This document shows, one piece after another, positions 18,382 to 27,487 of a stretch of 64,000 nt of DNA (position 1 is its first letter; the number at the start of each line of letters is the position of its first letter). The DNA is taken from assembly GCA_023423935.1 (NCBI GenBank), contig JAFAEQ010000029.1, positions 130,820-194,819 of the forward strand, given 5' to 3'. The stretch is from Pseudomonadota bacterium. Lineage in GTDB: Bacteria > Pseudomonadota > Gammaproteobacteria > Steroidobacterales > Steroidobacteraceae. Below the pieces are notes generated by a model that saw nothing but the letters and a program-made list of their open reading frames with translations, did not search any database and was not told the DNA's origin. The translations under genes and the position numbers were made by a program.

Positions 18382-19310
18382 ACTATCCACGCGATCTCAC
18401 AGGCTACGGACGCACACCGCCTCACGCGCAATGGCCGAATCGAGCGCGCATCGCATTACAGTTCGTCCTGAATCATGAGGAGGGCGGCGAGAACTGTGTG
18501 CTCCATGGCGATGCCGCGTCCGAGACGTTTCTCTCCGAGATCATCGGCGCGCAGGCATTTCCCATGCGTCATCTCAGCATGGAGTCGATCTACGAGTACG
18601 GCGCACGCGCGGGGCTCTGGCGAGTGCTGCGTGCATTCGAGAAACGCAAACTCCCGCTGACCGTATTCGCCGTCGCCATGGCGTTGCAACGGCATCAGGA
18701 AGCCGCAGCGGCGTTCCGCGAGCTCGGCCATGAGATCGCCTCGCACGGATTGCGCTGGATCAGTTACCAGATGGTCGATGAAAGCACCGAGCGCGCTCAC
18801 ATGAGCGAGGCGATTGCGATCATCAAGCAAATCACAGGCACCGCTCCGCTCGGCTGGTACACCGGCCGCGACAGCCCGAATACGCGCCGGCTGCTGATCG
18901 AGCATGGCGGCTTCGTCTACGACGCCGACTCGTATGCCGACGATCTGCCTTACTGGATGCAGGTGGAATCGAGTCGTGGCAGCGTGCCGCATCTGGTCGT
19001 GCCCTACACGCTCGACACCAACGACATGCGCTTTGCGACCGCTCAGGGCTTCAACTCCGGCACACAGTTTTTCGACTATCTGAAGGATGCCTTCGACACG
19101 CTCTACGCCGAAGGCGATCCCAACGGCCTCGATCGTCCGAAGATGCTGTCGATCGGTCTGCACAGCCGTATCGTGGGCCGGCCCGCACGAATCGCCGCGC
19201 TCGAGCGCTTCCTGGATTACGTCCTCGATCACGAGTACGTGTGGGTCTGCCGTCGCATCGACATCGCCCAGCACTGGATCGCGACGCATCCCTTTGCGAG
19301 GCCGTCATGA
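18378..19310 (+). CDS. puuE: allantoinase PuuE (polysaccharide-deacetylase-like)
   Basis: Cofactor-independent allantoinase of 310 residues that opens allantoin to allantoate; structurally related to polysaccharide deacetylases and unrelated to AllB. Signatures: YPRDLTGYGRTPPHAQWP, LQFVLNHEEGGENC, HLSMESIYEYGARAG, EIASHGLRWI, GWYTGRDSPNTRRLL and IGLHSRIVGRPARI. The ATG at 18378 overlaps the guaD stop (ATGA); an upstream in-frame start at 18330 was rejected because it lies inside guaD. A 4-bp overlap links it to the next gene. Confidence 0.95.
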   Translation: MNYPRDLTGYGRTPPHAQWPNRARIALQFVLNHEEGGENCVLHGDAASETFLSEIIGAQAFPMRHLSMESIYEYGARAGLWRVLRAFEKRKLPLTVFAVAMALQRHQEAAAAFRELGHEIASHGLRWISYQMVDESTERAHMSEAIAIIKQITGTAPLGWYTGRDSPNTRRLLIEHGGFVYDADSYADDLPYWMQVESSRGSVPHLVVPYTLDTNDMRFATAQGFNSGTQFFDYLKDAFDTLYAEGDPNGLDRPKMLSIGLHSRIVGRPARIAALERFLDYVLDHEYVWVCRRIDIAQHWIATHPFARPS

Positions 19311-21046
19311 TTGCGATCGAGGAACTGAATGTGCTCTCGCCAGCCGCGTTCGTCGAAGCGCTCGATGGCATCTTCGAACATTCACCTTGGGTGGCCGAGC
19401 GCACATGCGCCGCGCGGCCCTTCGGTTCGCGCCTGCAGTTGCTCGAAGCTCTATGCGCATCGATGTGGGCGGCGGACGCAGCATCCCAACTCGCGCTCAT
19501 TCGCGCACATCCCGAGCTCGCCGGCCGCGCCGCGATCCGCAAAGAACTCACGGCGGCCTCGGGCCGCGAACAGCAAGGTGCGGGTCTCGATTCATGCTCT
19601 CCGGAGGAATTCCGGCAATTGCACGAGCTCAATGCCGCATACCGCGAGAAATTCCAGTTTCCCTTCATCCTTGCAGTGCGCGGACACAATCCCGGCTCGA
19701 TCATCCGCGACATGCAGGCGCGACTCGACAACGATCTCGAGAGCGAGCGCCGCATGGCCTTGACGCAGATCGGTCGTATTGGAGGCTTTCGCTTGGCGGA
19801 GCGCGTGTCGTCGCCGTTCGGTGCGGAGACGATGGCGATGCTCGAGCATCTGGCCAGCTTCTCCGAACACGAACACGCGCTGACCTGCTCCTTTCTTACG
19901 GGCGCGCATCGGCAGACAGCCGAGTGCATCCGCGACTGGATGCTCGCTGCCGGACTCGACACGCATATCGACGCGATCGGTAATGTCGTGGGCCGGATGC
20001 GCTCGAACCTTGAGCATGCGAAGACGCTCGTCACCGGCTCGCATTACGACACCGTGATCGACGGTGGACGCTACGACGGCCGGCTTGGGATCGTGATCCC
20101 CATCGCGGTGGCGACTGCCTTGCGTCATAGCGGCCAGAGCCTGCCCTTCGATCTGGAAATCGTGGCCTTCGCCGATGAGGAAGGGGTGCGATTCAAATCG
20201 ACCTTCCTGGGCAGCAGTGCATTGGCGGGCAGCTTCGATATGAGCCTGCTCGATCAGACCGATGCCGCTGGCGTGACCATGCGGCAAGCGCTCATCGCAG
20301 CCGGTCTCGAGCCCGAGGCGATCCCTCGGCTTGCACGCAGTCCGCAGAACCTGCTGGGCTTCATCGAAGTTCACATCGAACAAGGCCCGGTGCTGCTCGA
20401 AGAGAATCGTCCGTTGGGAGTGGTCAGCGGCATTGCGGGCAGCGTGCGCTATGCAGTCTCGGTGATCGGTCAGGCCGGGCACGCAGGCACCGTGCCGATG
20501 AACTTGCGCCACGACGCGGCGGCCGCGGCGGCGGAGATCGTGCTTGCCGTCGAACGGCTCTGCTCCACGACACCCGGGCTCGTGGGCACCGTGGGCAAGC
20601 TCGAAGTGCCGAACGGGGCGATCAACGTGATTCCCGGCCGCTGCGATCTCACCCTCGATCTGCGCGCACCGGACAACGCGCTGCGCGATGTCGCGTTCGC
20701 GAACGTGATGCGCGAGATCGAGCAGATCAGTAGACGTCGCGGCGTTCGGATCGACGTTCGCAAGATGATGCAGGCCTCCGCCGTGCCCTGCTCGCATCGC
20801 ATGCAAGCGCATTGGTCGCGCGCGATCCGGCACGTCACCGGCGATTCCGAGGTGCGCGTCCTGCCGAGCGGCGCAGGTCACGATGCGATGAAGATGGCGG
20901 AGATCACCGACGTCGGCATGTTGTTCGTACGCTGCGGCAACGGCGGCATCAGCCATCATCCTGATGAGACCATGACCGAGAGGGATGCCCACATCGCCGC
21001 GCTCGCCTTCGAGAGCTTTCTGCTTTCCTTTGGAACCGATGCATGA
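19307..21046 (+). CDS. bifunctional OHCU decarboxylase / allantoate amidohydrolase (UraD-AllC fusion)
   Basis: One 579-residue chain carries two enzymes of the same pathway. Residues 1-165 are UraD: FEHSPWVAER, the catalytic-type block AHPELAGRAAI (His68) and FPFILAVRGHNP; this yields S-allantoin. Residues about 175-579 are an M20 allantoate amidohydrolase: GSHYDTVIDGGRYDGRLG (His246, Asp248, Asp257), FADEEGVRF, HIEQGPVLLE, GQAGHAGTVPM and SGAGHDAMKMA. The reading frame is continuous with no internal start at the junction. The pathway step between the two activities, allantoinase, is the preceding gene. Fusion of these domains is known in some proteobacteria but is not the common arrangement. 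Confidence 0.93.
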   Translation: MIAIEELNVLSPAAFVEALDGIFEHSPWVAERTCAARPFGSRLQLLEALCASMWAADAASQLALIRAHPELAGRAAIRKELTAASGREQQGAGLDSCSPEEFRQLHELNAAYREKFQFPFILAVRGHNPGSIIRDMQARLDNDLESERRMALTQIGRIGGFRLAERVSSPFGAETMAMLEHLASFSEHEHALTCSFLTGAHRQTAECIRDWMLAAGLDTHIDAIGNVVGRMRSNLEHAKTLVTGSHYDTVIDGGRYDGRLGIVIPIAVATALRHSGQSLPFDLEIVAFADEEGVRFKSTFLGSSALAGSFDMSLLDQTDAAGVTMRQALIAAGLEPEAIPRLARSPQNLLGFIEVHIEQGPVLLEENRPLGVVSGIAGSVRYAVSVIGQAGHAGTVPMNLRHDAAAAAAEIVLAVERLCSTTPGLVGTVGKLEVPNGAINVIPGRCDLTLDLRAPDNALRDVAFANVMREIEQISRRRGVRIDVRKMMQASAVPCSHRMQAHWSRAIRHVTGDSEVRVLPSGAGHDAMKMAEITDVGMLFVRCGNGGISHHPDETMTERDAHIAALAFESFLLSFGTDA

Positions 21047-22311
21047 CTCCTGACGCGACTTCACGTGCGATTTCTGCCTTCGTCGAGCGCGAGTTCGCGC
21101 GCGAATGCGAATTCCTTGCCGAGATCGTGAAGGTTCCGAGCGACAATCCACCGGGTGACTGTGCGGCGGCAGCGCAGCGTGCGCGCGCGCTGCTCGCGCA
21201 GCTCGGATTCGAAGTCGAAGCGCATGTCGTACCCGACGAAACGGTTCGCGAGCACGGCATGATCTCAGCGACCAACCTCATCGTGAGACAGAAGTTCGGA
21301 AGCGGCGGACCCGTCATTGCATTGAATGCGCACGGCGATGTGGTCCCGCCCGGACGCGGCTGGTCGCATGATCCCTATGGGGCGCAGATCGTCGAGGACG
21401 CCACACATGGACCGGTGATGTATGGCCGCGGCGTCGCGGTGAGCAAATCGGATTTCGCAACCTACACATGGACCCTGCTCGCATTGCGCGAGCTTGCGCA
21501 ACAAGGACTCGAGCTGAACGGCACGGTCGAGCTGCATCTGACCTATGACGAAGAAATTGGCGGCGACATCGGTCCGGGCTGGATCATCGAGCAGAAACTC
21601 AGCAAGCCCGATCTGGTCATCTGCGCCGGCTTCTCATATGCCGTCACCACCGCGCACAACGGCTGTCTGCATCTCGAAGTCACGGTCAACGGCAAATCCG
21701 GGCACGCGGCCATTCCCGAAACCGGTCACGACGCGCTGAAGGCGGCCACGGCTGTGCTCAATGCGATCTACGAATATCAGCAGCAGCTGCAACAACGGCG
21801 CTCGCAAGTGCCCGGGATCGGTACGGCGACGATCAACGTGGGACTCATTCAAGGTGGCATCAACACGAACGTGGTGCCCGATCGGGTCACGATGCGCATC
21901 GACCGTCGCATCATTCCGGAAGAATCGCCCGAAGCCGCCGAACGCGAACTGCGATCGTTGATCCAGAACGCAGTCGCGAATCGCCCCGGCATCAGCATCG
22001 AGATCAAACGGATCCTGCTCGCGATGCCGCTCGTCGAACTTCCAGGCGCTGCGAGGCTGATCGCATCACTGCGCCGGCACGGCGAAGAGATCATTGGCAC
22101 ACCGATCGCTGCCAGCGGCGTGCCGCTCTACACCGATGCTCGCCACTACTCCCAGGCAGGCATTCCCACCGTGCTGTACGGCGCCGGTCCTCGCACCCTG
22201 CAGGAAGCGAACGGCCACATGGCGGATGAAAATCTGAGACTGAACGATATGAAGCGAGCGACCCTCGTCGTAGCTCGCACGGTCGCGGAACTCCTCAGCG
22301 ACAGTCCATAG
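21043..22311 (+). CDS. M20 family amidohydrolase/deacylase, ArgE/DapE-like, last gene of purine operon
   Basis: Cytosolic M20 metallopeptidase-fold enzyme of 422 residues. NAHGDVVPPGRGW gives the HxD metal site, TYDEEIGGD the catalytic and metal Glu pair, GKSGHAAIPETGHDA the lid-domain His, and the C-terminal part has TDARHYSQAGIPTVLYG. The usual GRGxxDMKG block is replaced by GRGVAVSKSDFA, so the bridging Asp position is Val. Coupled to the UraD-AllC gene by a 4-bp overlap, it may process ureidoglycine or ureidoglycolate, or another N-acyl product; the substrate cannot be told from sequence. Confidence 0.85.
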   Translation: MTPDATSRAISAFVEREFARECEFLAEIVKVPSDNPPGDCAAAAQRARALLAQLGFEVEAHVVPDETVREHGMISATNLIVRQKFGSGGPVIALNAHGDVVPPGRGWSHDPYGAQIVEDATHGPVMYGRGVAVSKSDFATYTWTLLALRELAQQGLELNGTVELHLTYDEEIGGDIGPGWIIEQKLSKPDLVICAGFSYAVTTAHNGCLHLEVTVNGKSGHAAIPETGHDALKAATAVLNAIYEYQQQLQQRRSQVPGIGTATINVGLIQGGINTNVVPDRVTMRIDRRIIPEESPEAAERELRSLIQNAVANRPGISIEIKRILLAMPLVELPGAARLIASLRRHGEEIIGTPIAASGVPLYTDARHYSQAGIPTVLYGAGPRTLQEANGHMADENLRLNDMKRATLVVARTVAELLSDSP

Positions 22312-22323
22312 TCGGTACGCCGC

Positions 22324-22899
22324 CTATTTCTTCCGTGCGGTAAAGAAGCTCTCATCCACGGGCTTGTGCTCGAGGATCTCTTCCTTCGTCAGCCCCTGCA
22401 CTTCGTGCGGGAATACCAGCCATTGATCGGTGGCGCGGACGTAGTAGTCGGGCGTGAGCGAAGTGCGATTGCGCGACGGCTTGTAGTACACGGTGGCGAT
22501 GCGGATGTGCTCCGGAAGATTGCGGCGGCAACGCTTGCGGAGCTCCGCGATGACGGCCTCGAGGCTCCGGCCGGAGTCGAAGACATCATCGATGAGCAGC
22601 AGGCGATCCTCGAAGCTGAGCCGCGATACCAGATAGTCGACGGCGTGAACGCGAACGCTCGTCGATTGCTGGTCTATTGCCGTGTACGAGGAGGTACGGA
22701 TCGAAATGTGATCGCATTCGATACCGTTGTACTCGAGCACTTCCTGCACCGAGATACCGATGGGCGCGCCGCCACGCCAGATTCCGACCAGGAACGAGGG
22801 TTCGAAGCCGCTTCGAACGACCTGCAAGCCGAGCTCGAGCGAGTCCCGCAACAGCGACTCGGCCGAAATGAAGGTCTTCTCGATGGGCTCGGATTGCAT
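22324..22899 (-). CDS. purine (hypoxanthine/xanthine-guanine) phosphoribosyltransferase-like protein
   Basis: Type I phosphoribosyltransferase of 191 residues. The PRPP loop reads LLLIDDVFDSGRSLEAVI (the usual DTG is DSG), and the substrate-side VGIWRGGAPIG and SIRTSSYTAI segments and C-terminal YYVRATDQWLVFPHE fit hypoxanthine-type enzymes. ATG 22899 has GAGG six bases upstream; earlier in-frame starts lack an SD. It would salvage purine bases to nucleotides. It faces the catabolic operon tail-to-tail with only 12 bp between stops. Confidence 0.85.
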   Translation of the reverse strand: MQSEPIEKTFISAESLLRDSLELGLQVVRSGFEPSFLVGIWRGGAPIGISVQEVLEYNGIECDHISIRTSSYTAIDQQSTSVRVHAVDYLVSRLSFEDRLLLIDDVFDSGRSLEAVIAELRKRCRRNLPEHIRIATVYYKPSRNRTSLTPDYYVRATDQWLVFPHEVQGLTKEEILEHKPVDESFFTARKK

Positions 22900-23071
22900 C
22901 TCACACCTCAGTTCCCGACAGTTGCAGAACCATCCACCTCCGCGGTGCGCGCGATGGTAGTAGGAAAGCAATGCGAGTGCCCACAGAAAGTTGGACTAAG
23001 ATCTTTTGAGCGAGCAACGGAGGGTCGCAGCCGCCCTGAGATCAGATGTGCATCGATGCCGGCGTTCTCCG

Positions 23072-23923
23072 CTACGACAGCAGCGCGCCGATGCGAGCGT
23101 GGTACGGCTCGAGCTCCGCACTCGGACGGCTCGAGCCCGTCATATAGATGGCAAGCACGATCGGCGCGCGATTCGGCGGCCAGACGATCGCGACATCATT
23201 CACGGCACCGTTAGGACCGGTCCCCGTCTTATCGCCTGCTCTCCAGCTCGACGGCAATCCCGCGCGTATGCGCTTGCGACCCGGCGTCGCATTTTCGAGC
23301 CACGTCGCGAACTCACGGCGTGAACCCTCGGACAGCACGTCCTGCGTCAGGAGTCGATCGAACGTCACGGCCATCGCGTGTGGTGTCGTCGTATCGCGCT
23401 CGTCACCCGCAAGGTTCGAATTGAGCTCGGGCTCGTTTCGATCGAGCCGCGTCACGCGATCGCCGGTGGAACGTAACCAGCGAGTAAATCCCGCCGGGCC
23501 ATCGAGAAGAGGCAACAACAGATTCGCCGCCGTGTTGTCGCTCACCTCGACTGCGGCCGCACACAGGTCGCGAATCGGCAGCGCGCCTTCGGCAACGCGT
23601 TCTCGCGCGACCGGCGCATACGAGAGCAGGTCCGCCTGGGTGTACGGCACGCGCTGGTCGAGCTGGAGGGCGCCCGCATCGACCTTCGCCAGAATCGCAG
23701 CTGCCAGAGGCGCCTTGAAGGTGGAGCACATTGCGAATCGTTCATCCGCCCGATGCGAGAACAGCGCCTCGCCCGATCCGGTGTCATGCGCGTACACGCC
23801 GACACGTCCACCTGCTTCGTGCTCGAGCTCGCTGAGCCCTGCCTCGATCGCGTTCCCTGCGAAGGCGGGACGGGACAGACAGGCGCAGAGCGCGGATAGC
23901 AATGCCTCGCGACGAGTGAACAT
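23072..23923 (-). CDS. class A beta-lactamase, L2-like
   Basis: Serine beta-lactamase of 283 residues hydrolysing beta-lactam rings in the periplasm. All class A motifs are present: active-site STFK, SDN, the omega-loop EPELN (Glu166 equivalent) and KTGT. The signal region MFTRREALLSALCAC has a twin-arginine motif, as do L2 enzymes of Stenotrophomonas. Text stretches such as ADLLSYAPVARERV, RDLCAAAVEVSDNTAANLLL and GDERDTTTPHAMA closely resemble L2. No adjacent ampR-type regulator is seen. Spectrum cannot be inferred. Confidence 0.93.
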   Translation of the reverse strand: MFTRREALLSALCACLSRPAFAGNAIEAGLSELEHEAGGRVGVYAHDTGSGEALFSHRADERFAMCSTFKAPLAAAILAKVDAGALQLDQRVPYTQADLLSYAPVARERVAEGALPIRDLCAAAVEVSDNTAANLLLPLLDGPAGFTRWLRSTGDRVTRLDRNEPELNSNLAGDERDTTTPHAMAVTFDRLLTQDVLSEGSRREFATWLENATPGRKRIRAGLPSSWRAGDKTGTGPNGAVNDVAIVWPPNRAPIVLAIYMTGSSRPSAELEPYHARIGALLS

Positions 23924-24000
23924 GACTCTCTCCCGGAGTGACTTCGCGCAGAGTAGGCGACCGAACAGGAGTTCTCCACAGAAATCCGGGGGGATCGTTC

Positions 24001-24247
24001 GTGGGCCGGCTTCAGCCGGACATGCCTGGACCCGCGGGTCTGACTTCGGCCCAAGACAGTTCGACTGAAGTCGAACCCACAGTGGAAAAAACCGCAGTAG
24101 AAGACTTGTATTAGAAGACCTGCAGTAGAAGCAGAGCCAGAGGCAGGCCAGGACTTCCTCCCTGTGGGTCCGGCTTCAGCCGGACATGCCTGGACTCTCA
24201 GGCCTAGCTTCTGCCCAAAGGAGTTCGACTGAAGTCGAACCCACCGT
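24001..24247. repeat. intergenic palindromic repeats, family 1 (two copies)
   Basis: Two copies of an 83-85-bp unit (24001-24083 and 24163-24247). Each starts with a palindrome (CCGGCTTCAGCCGG) followed by ACATGCCTGGAC and ends with a second palindrome (TTCGACTGAAGTCGAA) followed by CCCAC. Short AGAAGACCTGCAGTAG-like repeats lie between and after them. With the flanks they fill the 364-bp gap between the beta-lactamase and M64 genes. Confidence 0.8.
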
Positions 24248-24287
24248 GGAAGACCTGCAGTGGAAAACCTGCAGTCGAACATCCGCT

Positions 24288-25703
24288 CTATCGGGAGTAC
24301 AGATCGATGACCTGCTCGATCGCATCCGAGCAGACGCGACAGAAGTCTTCGCTGCGATCGAACATGATGCATTGCATCTGCGGACGGTAGTATCCGGAGG
24401 CCTGATAGTTCGCGCCTTCGAACGCACCGACTTCCTTGCCGTGCGCTGCCTTCGCGAACAGATCATTGGTGAACTTGCGTTCGCGTTGAAACAGCGCAGT
24501 CATCTCCGACTCCGGCCGATTCGCGGCCCGCAGGGCCGCTCGCTCCTTCTGATATTCGCGCTGGTACTTCTCGTACTGCGCCTTGGGCCAGGGCGTGGGT
24601 AACGGGGTGCCGGCGGAGACATCCTTCAGCCATTTGAGCTTCGTCGGATCATGCAGTGCCGACACGTTGGGCTCCCACGGCTCGGGCCGCTCTTCGCCCG
24701 ACTGATACGCGACCGCGGACGTGTAGTACTCATCGGCGAGCGCGGCGAAATGGTGGCCGAACTCATGAATGAACAGATACTCCGCCCATTCGTTGCTCGC
24801 TGCGGCGGTACTGAACTGTCCAAAAATTCCGCCGCCGCCGTACGTCTCGTTGTTGAACAGGATCTCGATGAACTCGTAAGGGGCGTACTGCGAGATCTCA
24901 CGCAACGCCCGGTTGTCGAGCGTCAACGCATAGCGCTCGCTGCCGAAGATGTCGTAGCGCGTGCCGAGCGGCGACCACTTGTACGCACCCGCAGAAGGCC
25001 GCGAGATCCCCGATTCCTGCGATGGCACCATGAGCGCCCATACATTGAAATCCTGTGCCCGCTCGCGAAAGGGGCTCGTCGCGAACAGCTTGTCGCTCAG
25101 GCGTCGTGCATCGCTCTCGAACTTCGCCGCTTCCTGGGCGGTGTAGCCGTCTCCAAGAATCAGCAGATCGACTTTCACTGCCGAGTCGCCGTTATTGCGA
25201 ATGGCAATCGGCGCGGCCGGTGCAGGCGCGGCCGGTGCAGGCCCGACCTTGCGCTCGATCGCTTGTGACGCGGGATCCACATCCACGCTCCACACGACCG
25301 AGAACGCATTGCGCTCATCACGCGCAAGAACCCGGACCCGCACCGGTTGCGACGGCATCGGGAAGCGCAACGACTCCTGAAAGGCTCGACTGAGGCGCTG
25401 CGCCTCTTCCGTCGTCTTCCACTCGGCAAAGATCGTGCTGTATCCACGCGAATAGAGCACGTCCCCGCTTTTCGGATCGACGACCTCGAATAGATTGGTT
25501 CCCCGGTTCGTGTCGTCGATCGCACGCTGCGGATTGCCGGGCCAGGGCAACGGCTCCACCACGATTCGATCCAACGCGTACGTCTCGACCAGCGCATTGC
25601 CCGAATGAACGTAGTCGAGCCGGAGCGTCGCCGGGGCTGCGGCCTGAACACTCCCGCCGCAGATGGAAAGAAGCGCCACAATCGCTGCAAGGATCCGTTT
25701 CAT
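24288..25703 (-). CDS. M64 family (IgA peptidase-like) metallopeptidase, secreted
   Basis: 471 residues with signal peptide MKRILAAIVALLSICGGSVQA. The zinc site HEFGHHFAALADEYY (HExxHxxxxxD) and preceding NETYGGGGIFGQ, LILGDGYTAQE and FNVWALMVPSQESG are hallmarks of peptidase family M64, named for a Clostridium IgA protease. An N-terminal beta domain (about 25-165) and an Ala-Pro linker (PAPAAPAPAAP, encoded by a short tandem repeat near 25215) precede the catalytic domain. A Cys-rich end (MQCIMFDRSEDFCRVC) may hold a disulfide or metal. Substrate unknown. Confidence 0.9.
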   Translation of the reverse strand: MKRILAAIVALLSICGGSVQAAAPATLRLDYVHSGNALVETYALDRIVVEPLPWPGNPQRAIDDTNRGTNLFEVVDPKSGDVLYSRGYSTIFAEWKTTEEAQRLSRAFQESLRFPMPSQPVRVRVLARDERNAFSVVWSVDVDPASQAIERKVGPAPAAPAPAAPIAIRNNGDSAVKVDLLILGDGYTAQEAAKFESDARRLSDKLFATSPFRERAQDFNVWALMVPSQESGISRPSAGAYKWSPLGTRYDIFGSERYALTLDNRALREISQYAPYEFIEILFNNETYGGGGIFGQFSTAAASNEWAEYLFIHEFGHHFAALADEYYTSAVAYQSGEERPEPWEPNVSALHDPTKLKWLKDVSAGTPLPTPWPKAQYEKYQREYQKERAALRAANRPESEMTALFQRERKFTNDLFAKAAHGKEVGAFEGANYQASGYYRPQMQCIMFDRSEDFCRVCSDAIEQVIDLYSR

Positions 25704-26083
25704 CTGGCTCACTCGCATGAAGGGATCGGGAGCATAGCGGATGCAGCAAAGGCGCAGCGCACAGCGGGTGTTCACCGGCGATTTCGAGACTCTTGCGCTC
25801 GCCTCGAACCAGCCCACAGGATCCTCCGGGAGAAGGCGAAGGCCATTTCATCTGTGATGCGCATACTCTTCATGCCTCTTTGCATGCCGTCTGCGCATCC
25901 GACTTTGTGCCCTTTCATGCTTTTCTGCGGCCGGCCTCGGACGCACTTCTCACTCGCTGATTCATATAAGGAGGCGCACGTCTTCGAATCCGGGAAAATC
26001 TGATCACTCTCGATGAGAACGCAGGCATACTCGCGCAGGTTTTCAAACTCCACGATACGTCCAGCGGATTGAGCCAGAAGAAC
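25704..26083. other. 380-bp intergenic region, nothing recognised
   Basis: Divergent gap between the M64 peptidase and the PBP7-like gene, so promoters for both should lie here. TATAAG near 25968 could belong to a -10 element, but no convincing -35 was found. No repeat or small gene was supported. Confidence 0.4.
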
Positions 26084-27025
26084 ATGCGAAAGAGCTTCGG
26101 GGGATGGACAGCCACGGCATTGGCCGCCACGGCATTGGCCGGCCTCAGCATCTTGCTCGCAACCCACTCTGCTCACGCTACGGTCGAACCGGCCAAGAAG
26201 GCCTCACCGGCCACTCAGTCGCCGGCCCCGAAGAAGAAACCGTCGAGTCCTTCGCGCAAGCCGGACATCAAGTCGAATGCAGTGCTCGTGCTGGATGAGG
26301 GCAACTCGTCGGTCCTGCTGTCCAAGAACGCCGATGTCGCGATGCCGATCGCGTCCATCACCAAGCTGATGACGGCGCTCGTCGTTCTCGAAGCGCAGCA
26401 ACCGCTCGATGAGCCCATCAAGATCACCAACGACGATCGCAACATCGACCGGTCCGGCCCCTCGCGCCTGGCGGTGGGCACCGTGCTCACGCGCGGCGAG
26501 CTGCTGCATCTCGCATTGATGTCGTCCGAGAACCGCGCGGCGAACGCGCTCGGGCGCCACTACGAAGGCGGATTGAAGGCCGCGTTGGCGGCGATGAACG
26601 CCAAGGCCAAGGCGCTCGGCATGAAGCGCACCCATTTCACGGATACCAGCGGACTGTCCGAAGGCAACATCGCGAGCCCGGAAGATCTGGCGAAGCTCGT
26701 CATCGCTGCCTCGAAGAACGCGACGATTCGCAAATTCTCCACGGATCCGGAAGAAGTCGTGATGGTCGGCCACTTTCCGCTCGAATACCGGAACACCAAC
26801 AACCTGGTCCGCAAAGACGACTGGGACATCGTCGTACAGAAAACCGGCTATACCCAGGCAGCCGGGCGCTGCCTGGTCATGAAAGCCGTCATCAACGAAC
26901 GTCCGATCGTGATGGTGCTGATGAATTCCTTCGGTAAGTTGACGCGCACTGCAGATGCCGTTCGCGTGCGCCGCTGGATGGAGTCGGCCGTTCAGACCCC
27001 CTCCCTGGCCCAGGCGGGCAAGTAG
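26084..27025 (+). CDS. pbpG: D-alanyl-D-alanine endopeptidase, PBP7-like
   Basis: Low-molecular-weight penicillin-binding protein of 313 residues that cleaves peptidoglycan cross-links in the periplasm. It has a signal sequence (about 1-32), a Lys/Pro/Ser-rich linker (about 35-65) and the three catalytic motifs: SITK, SEN and KTGYT. PBP7 family context is clear in AMPIASITKLMTALVVLEA and HFTDTSGLSEGN. A TTG five codons earlier (26069) is an alternative start; the ATG is preferred since the signal peptide then starts MRKSFGG. Confidence 0.9.
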   Translation: MRKSFGGWTATALAATALAGLSILLATHSAHATVEPAKKASPATQSPAPKKKPSSPSRKPDIKSNAVLVLDEGNSSVLLSKNADVAMPIASITKLMTALVVLEAQQPLDEPIKITNDDRNIDRSGPSRLAVGTVLTRGELLHLALMSSENRAANALGRHYEGGLKAALAAMNAKAKALGMKRTHFTDTSGLSEGNIASPEDLAKLVIAASKNATIRKFSTDPEEVVMVGHFPLEYRNTNNLVRKDDWDIVVQKTGYTQAAGRCLVMKAVINERPIVMVLMNSFGKLTRTADAVRVRRWMESAVQTPSLAQAGK

Positions 27026-27048
27026 AGCGCACATCTTCGCCGACCCGT

Positions 27049-27262
27049 ATTGTCCGACTGAGGTCGGACCTGCAGGAAGAAGGTCGGAGCGAGCTTTTCC
27101 CCTGTGGGTTCGGCTTTAGCCGAACAGCTTGTTGTCCGACCGAAGTCGGACCCACAGCAAGAAGGTCGGAACCGGTTTTTCCCTGTGGGTTCGGCTTTAG
27201 CCGAACAGCTTCCTTGTCCGATGGATACCGGACAGACTTGTCCGACTGAAGTCGAACCACCG
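27049..27262. repeat. intergenic palindromic repeats, family 2
   Basis: Palindromes of the form TGTCCGACTGAAGTCGGAC alternate with CCTGTGGGTTCGGCTTTAGCCGAACAG-type units; two of the latter are nearly identical (centred about 27115 and 27190). They are related in design to family 1 at 24.0 kb. They occupy the centre of the 462-bp gap between the pbpG and dienelactone hydrolase genes; 27263-27487 shows nothing else. Confidence 0.8.
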
Positions 27263-27487
27263 GGAGAGGGTCGAAGACAGTTTCTTCTCCAGTAACCATC
27301 GATGCAGGCCAATCGAAAACCTGTTGCCATCGAGGGACTGCCAGACGACGATTCCGCGAGCCCGCCGCTCATGACGGACTCGCAATTGATCAAGAGCAAT
27401 CGATAGCAGACGACCGATGCGGGCCGGTGTAACGTTCACTGGCTCGGTCTCTCCCGGTAACTTCCAGTCCAGCCCATCGAGACTCGT

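Noticed and set aside
23072..23923. Carbapenemase of KPC/SME type, suggested by the Cys before STFK
   Set aside because: The partner Cys238 of those enzymes is absent (the text is KTGTGPNG); overall it resembles L2.
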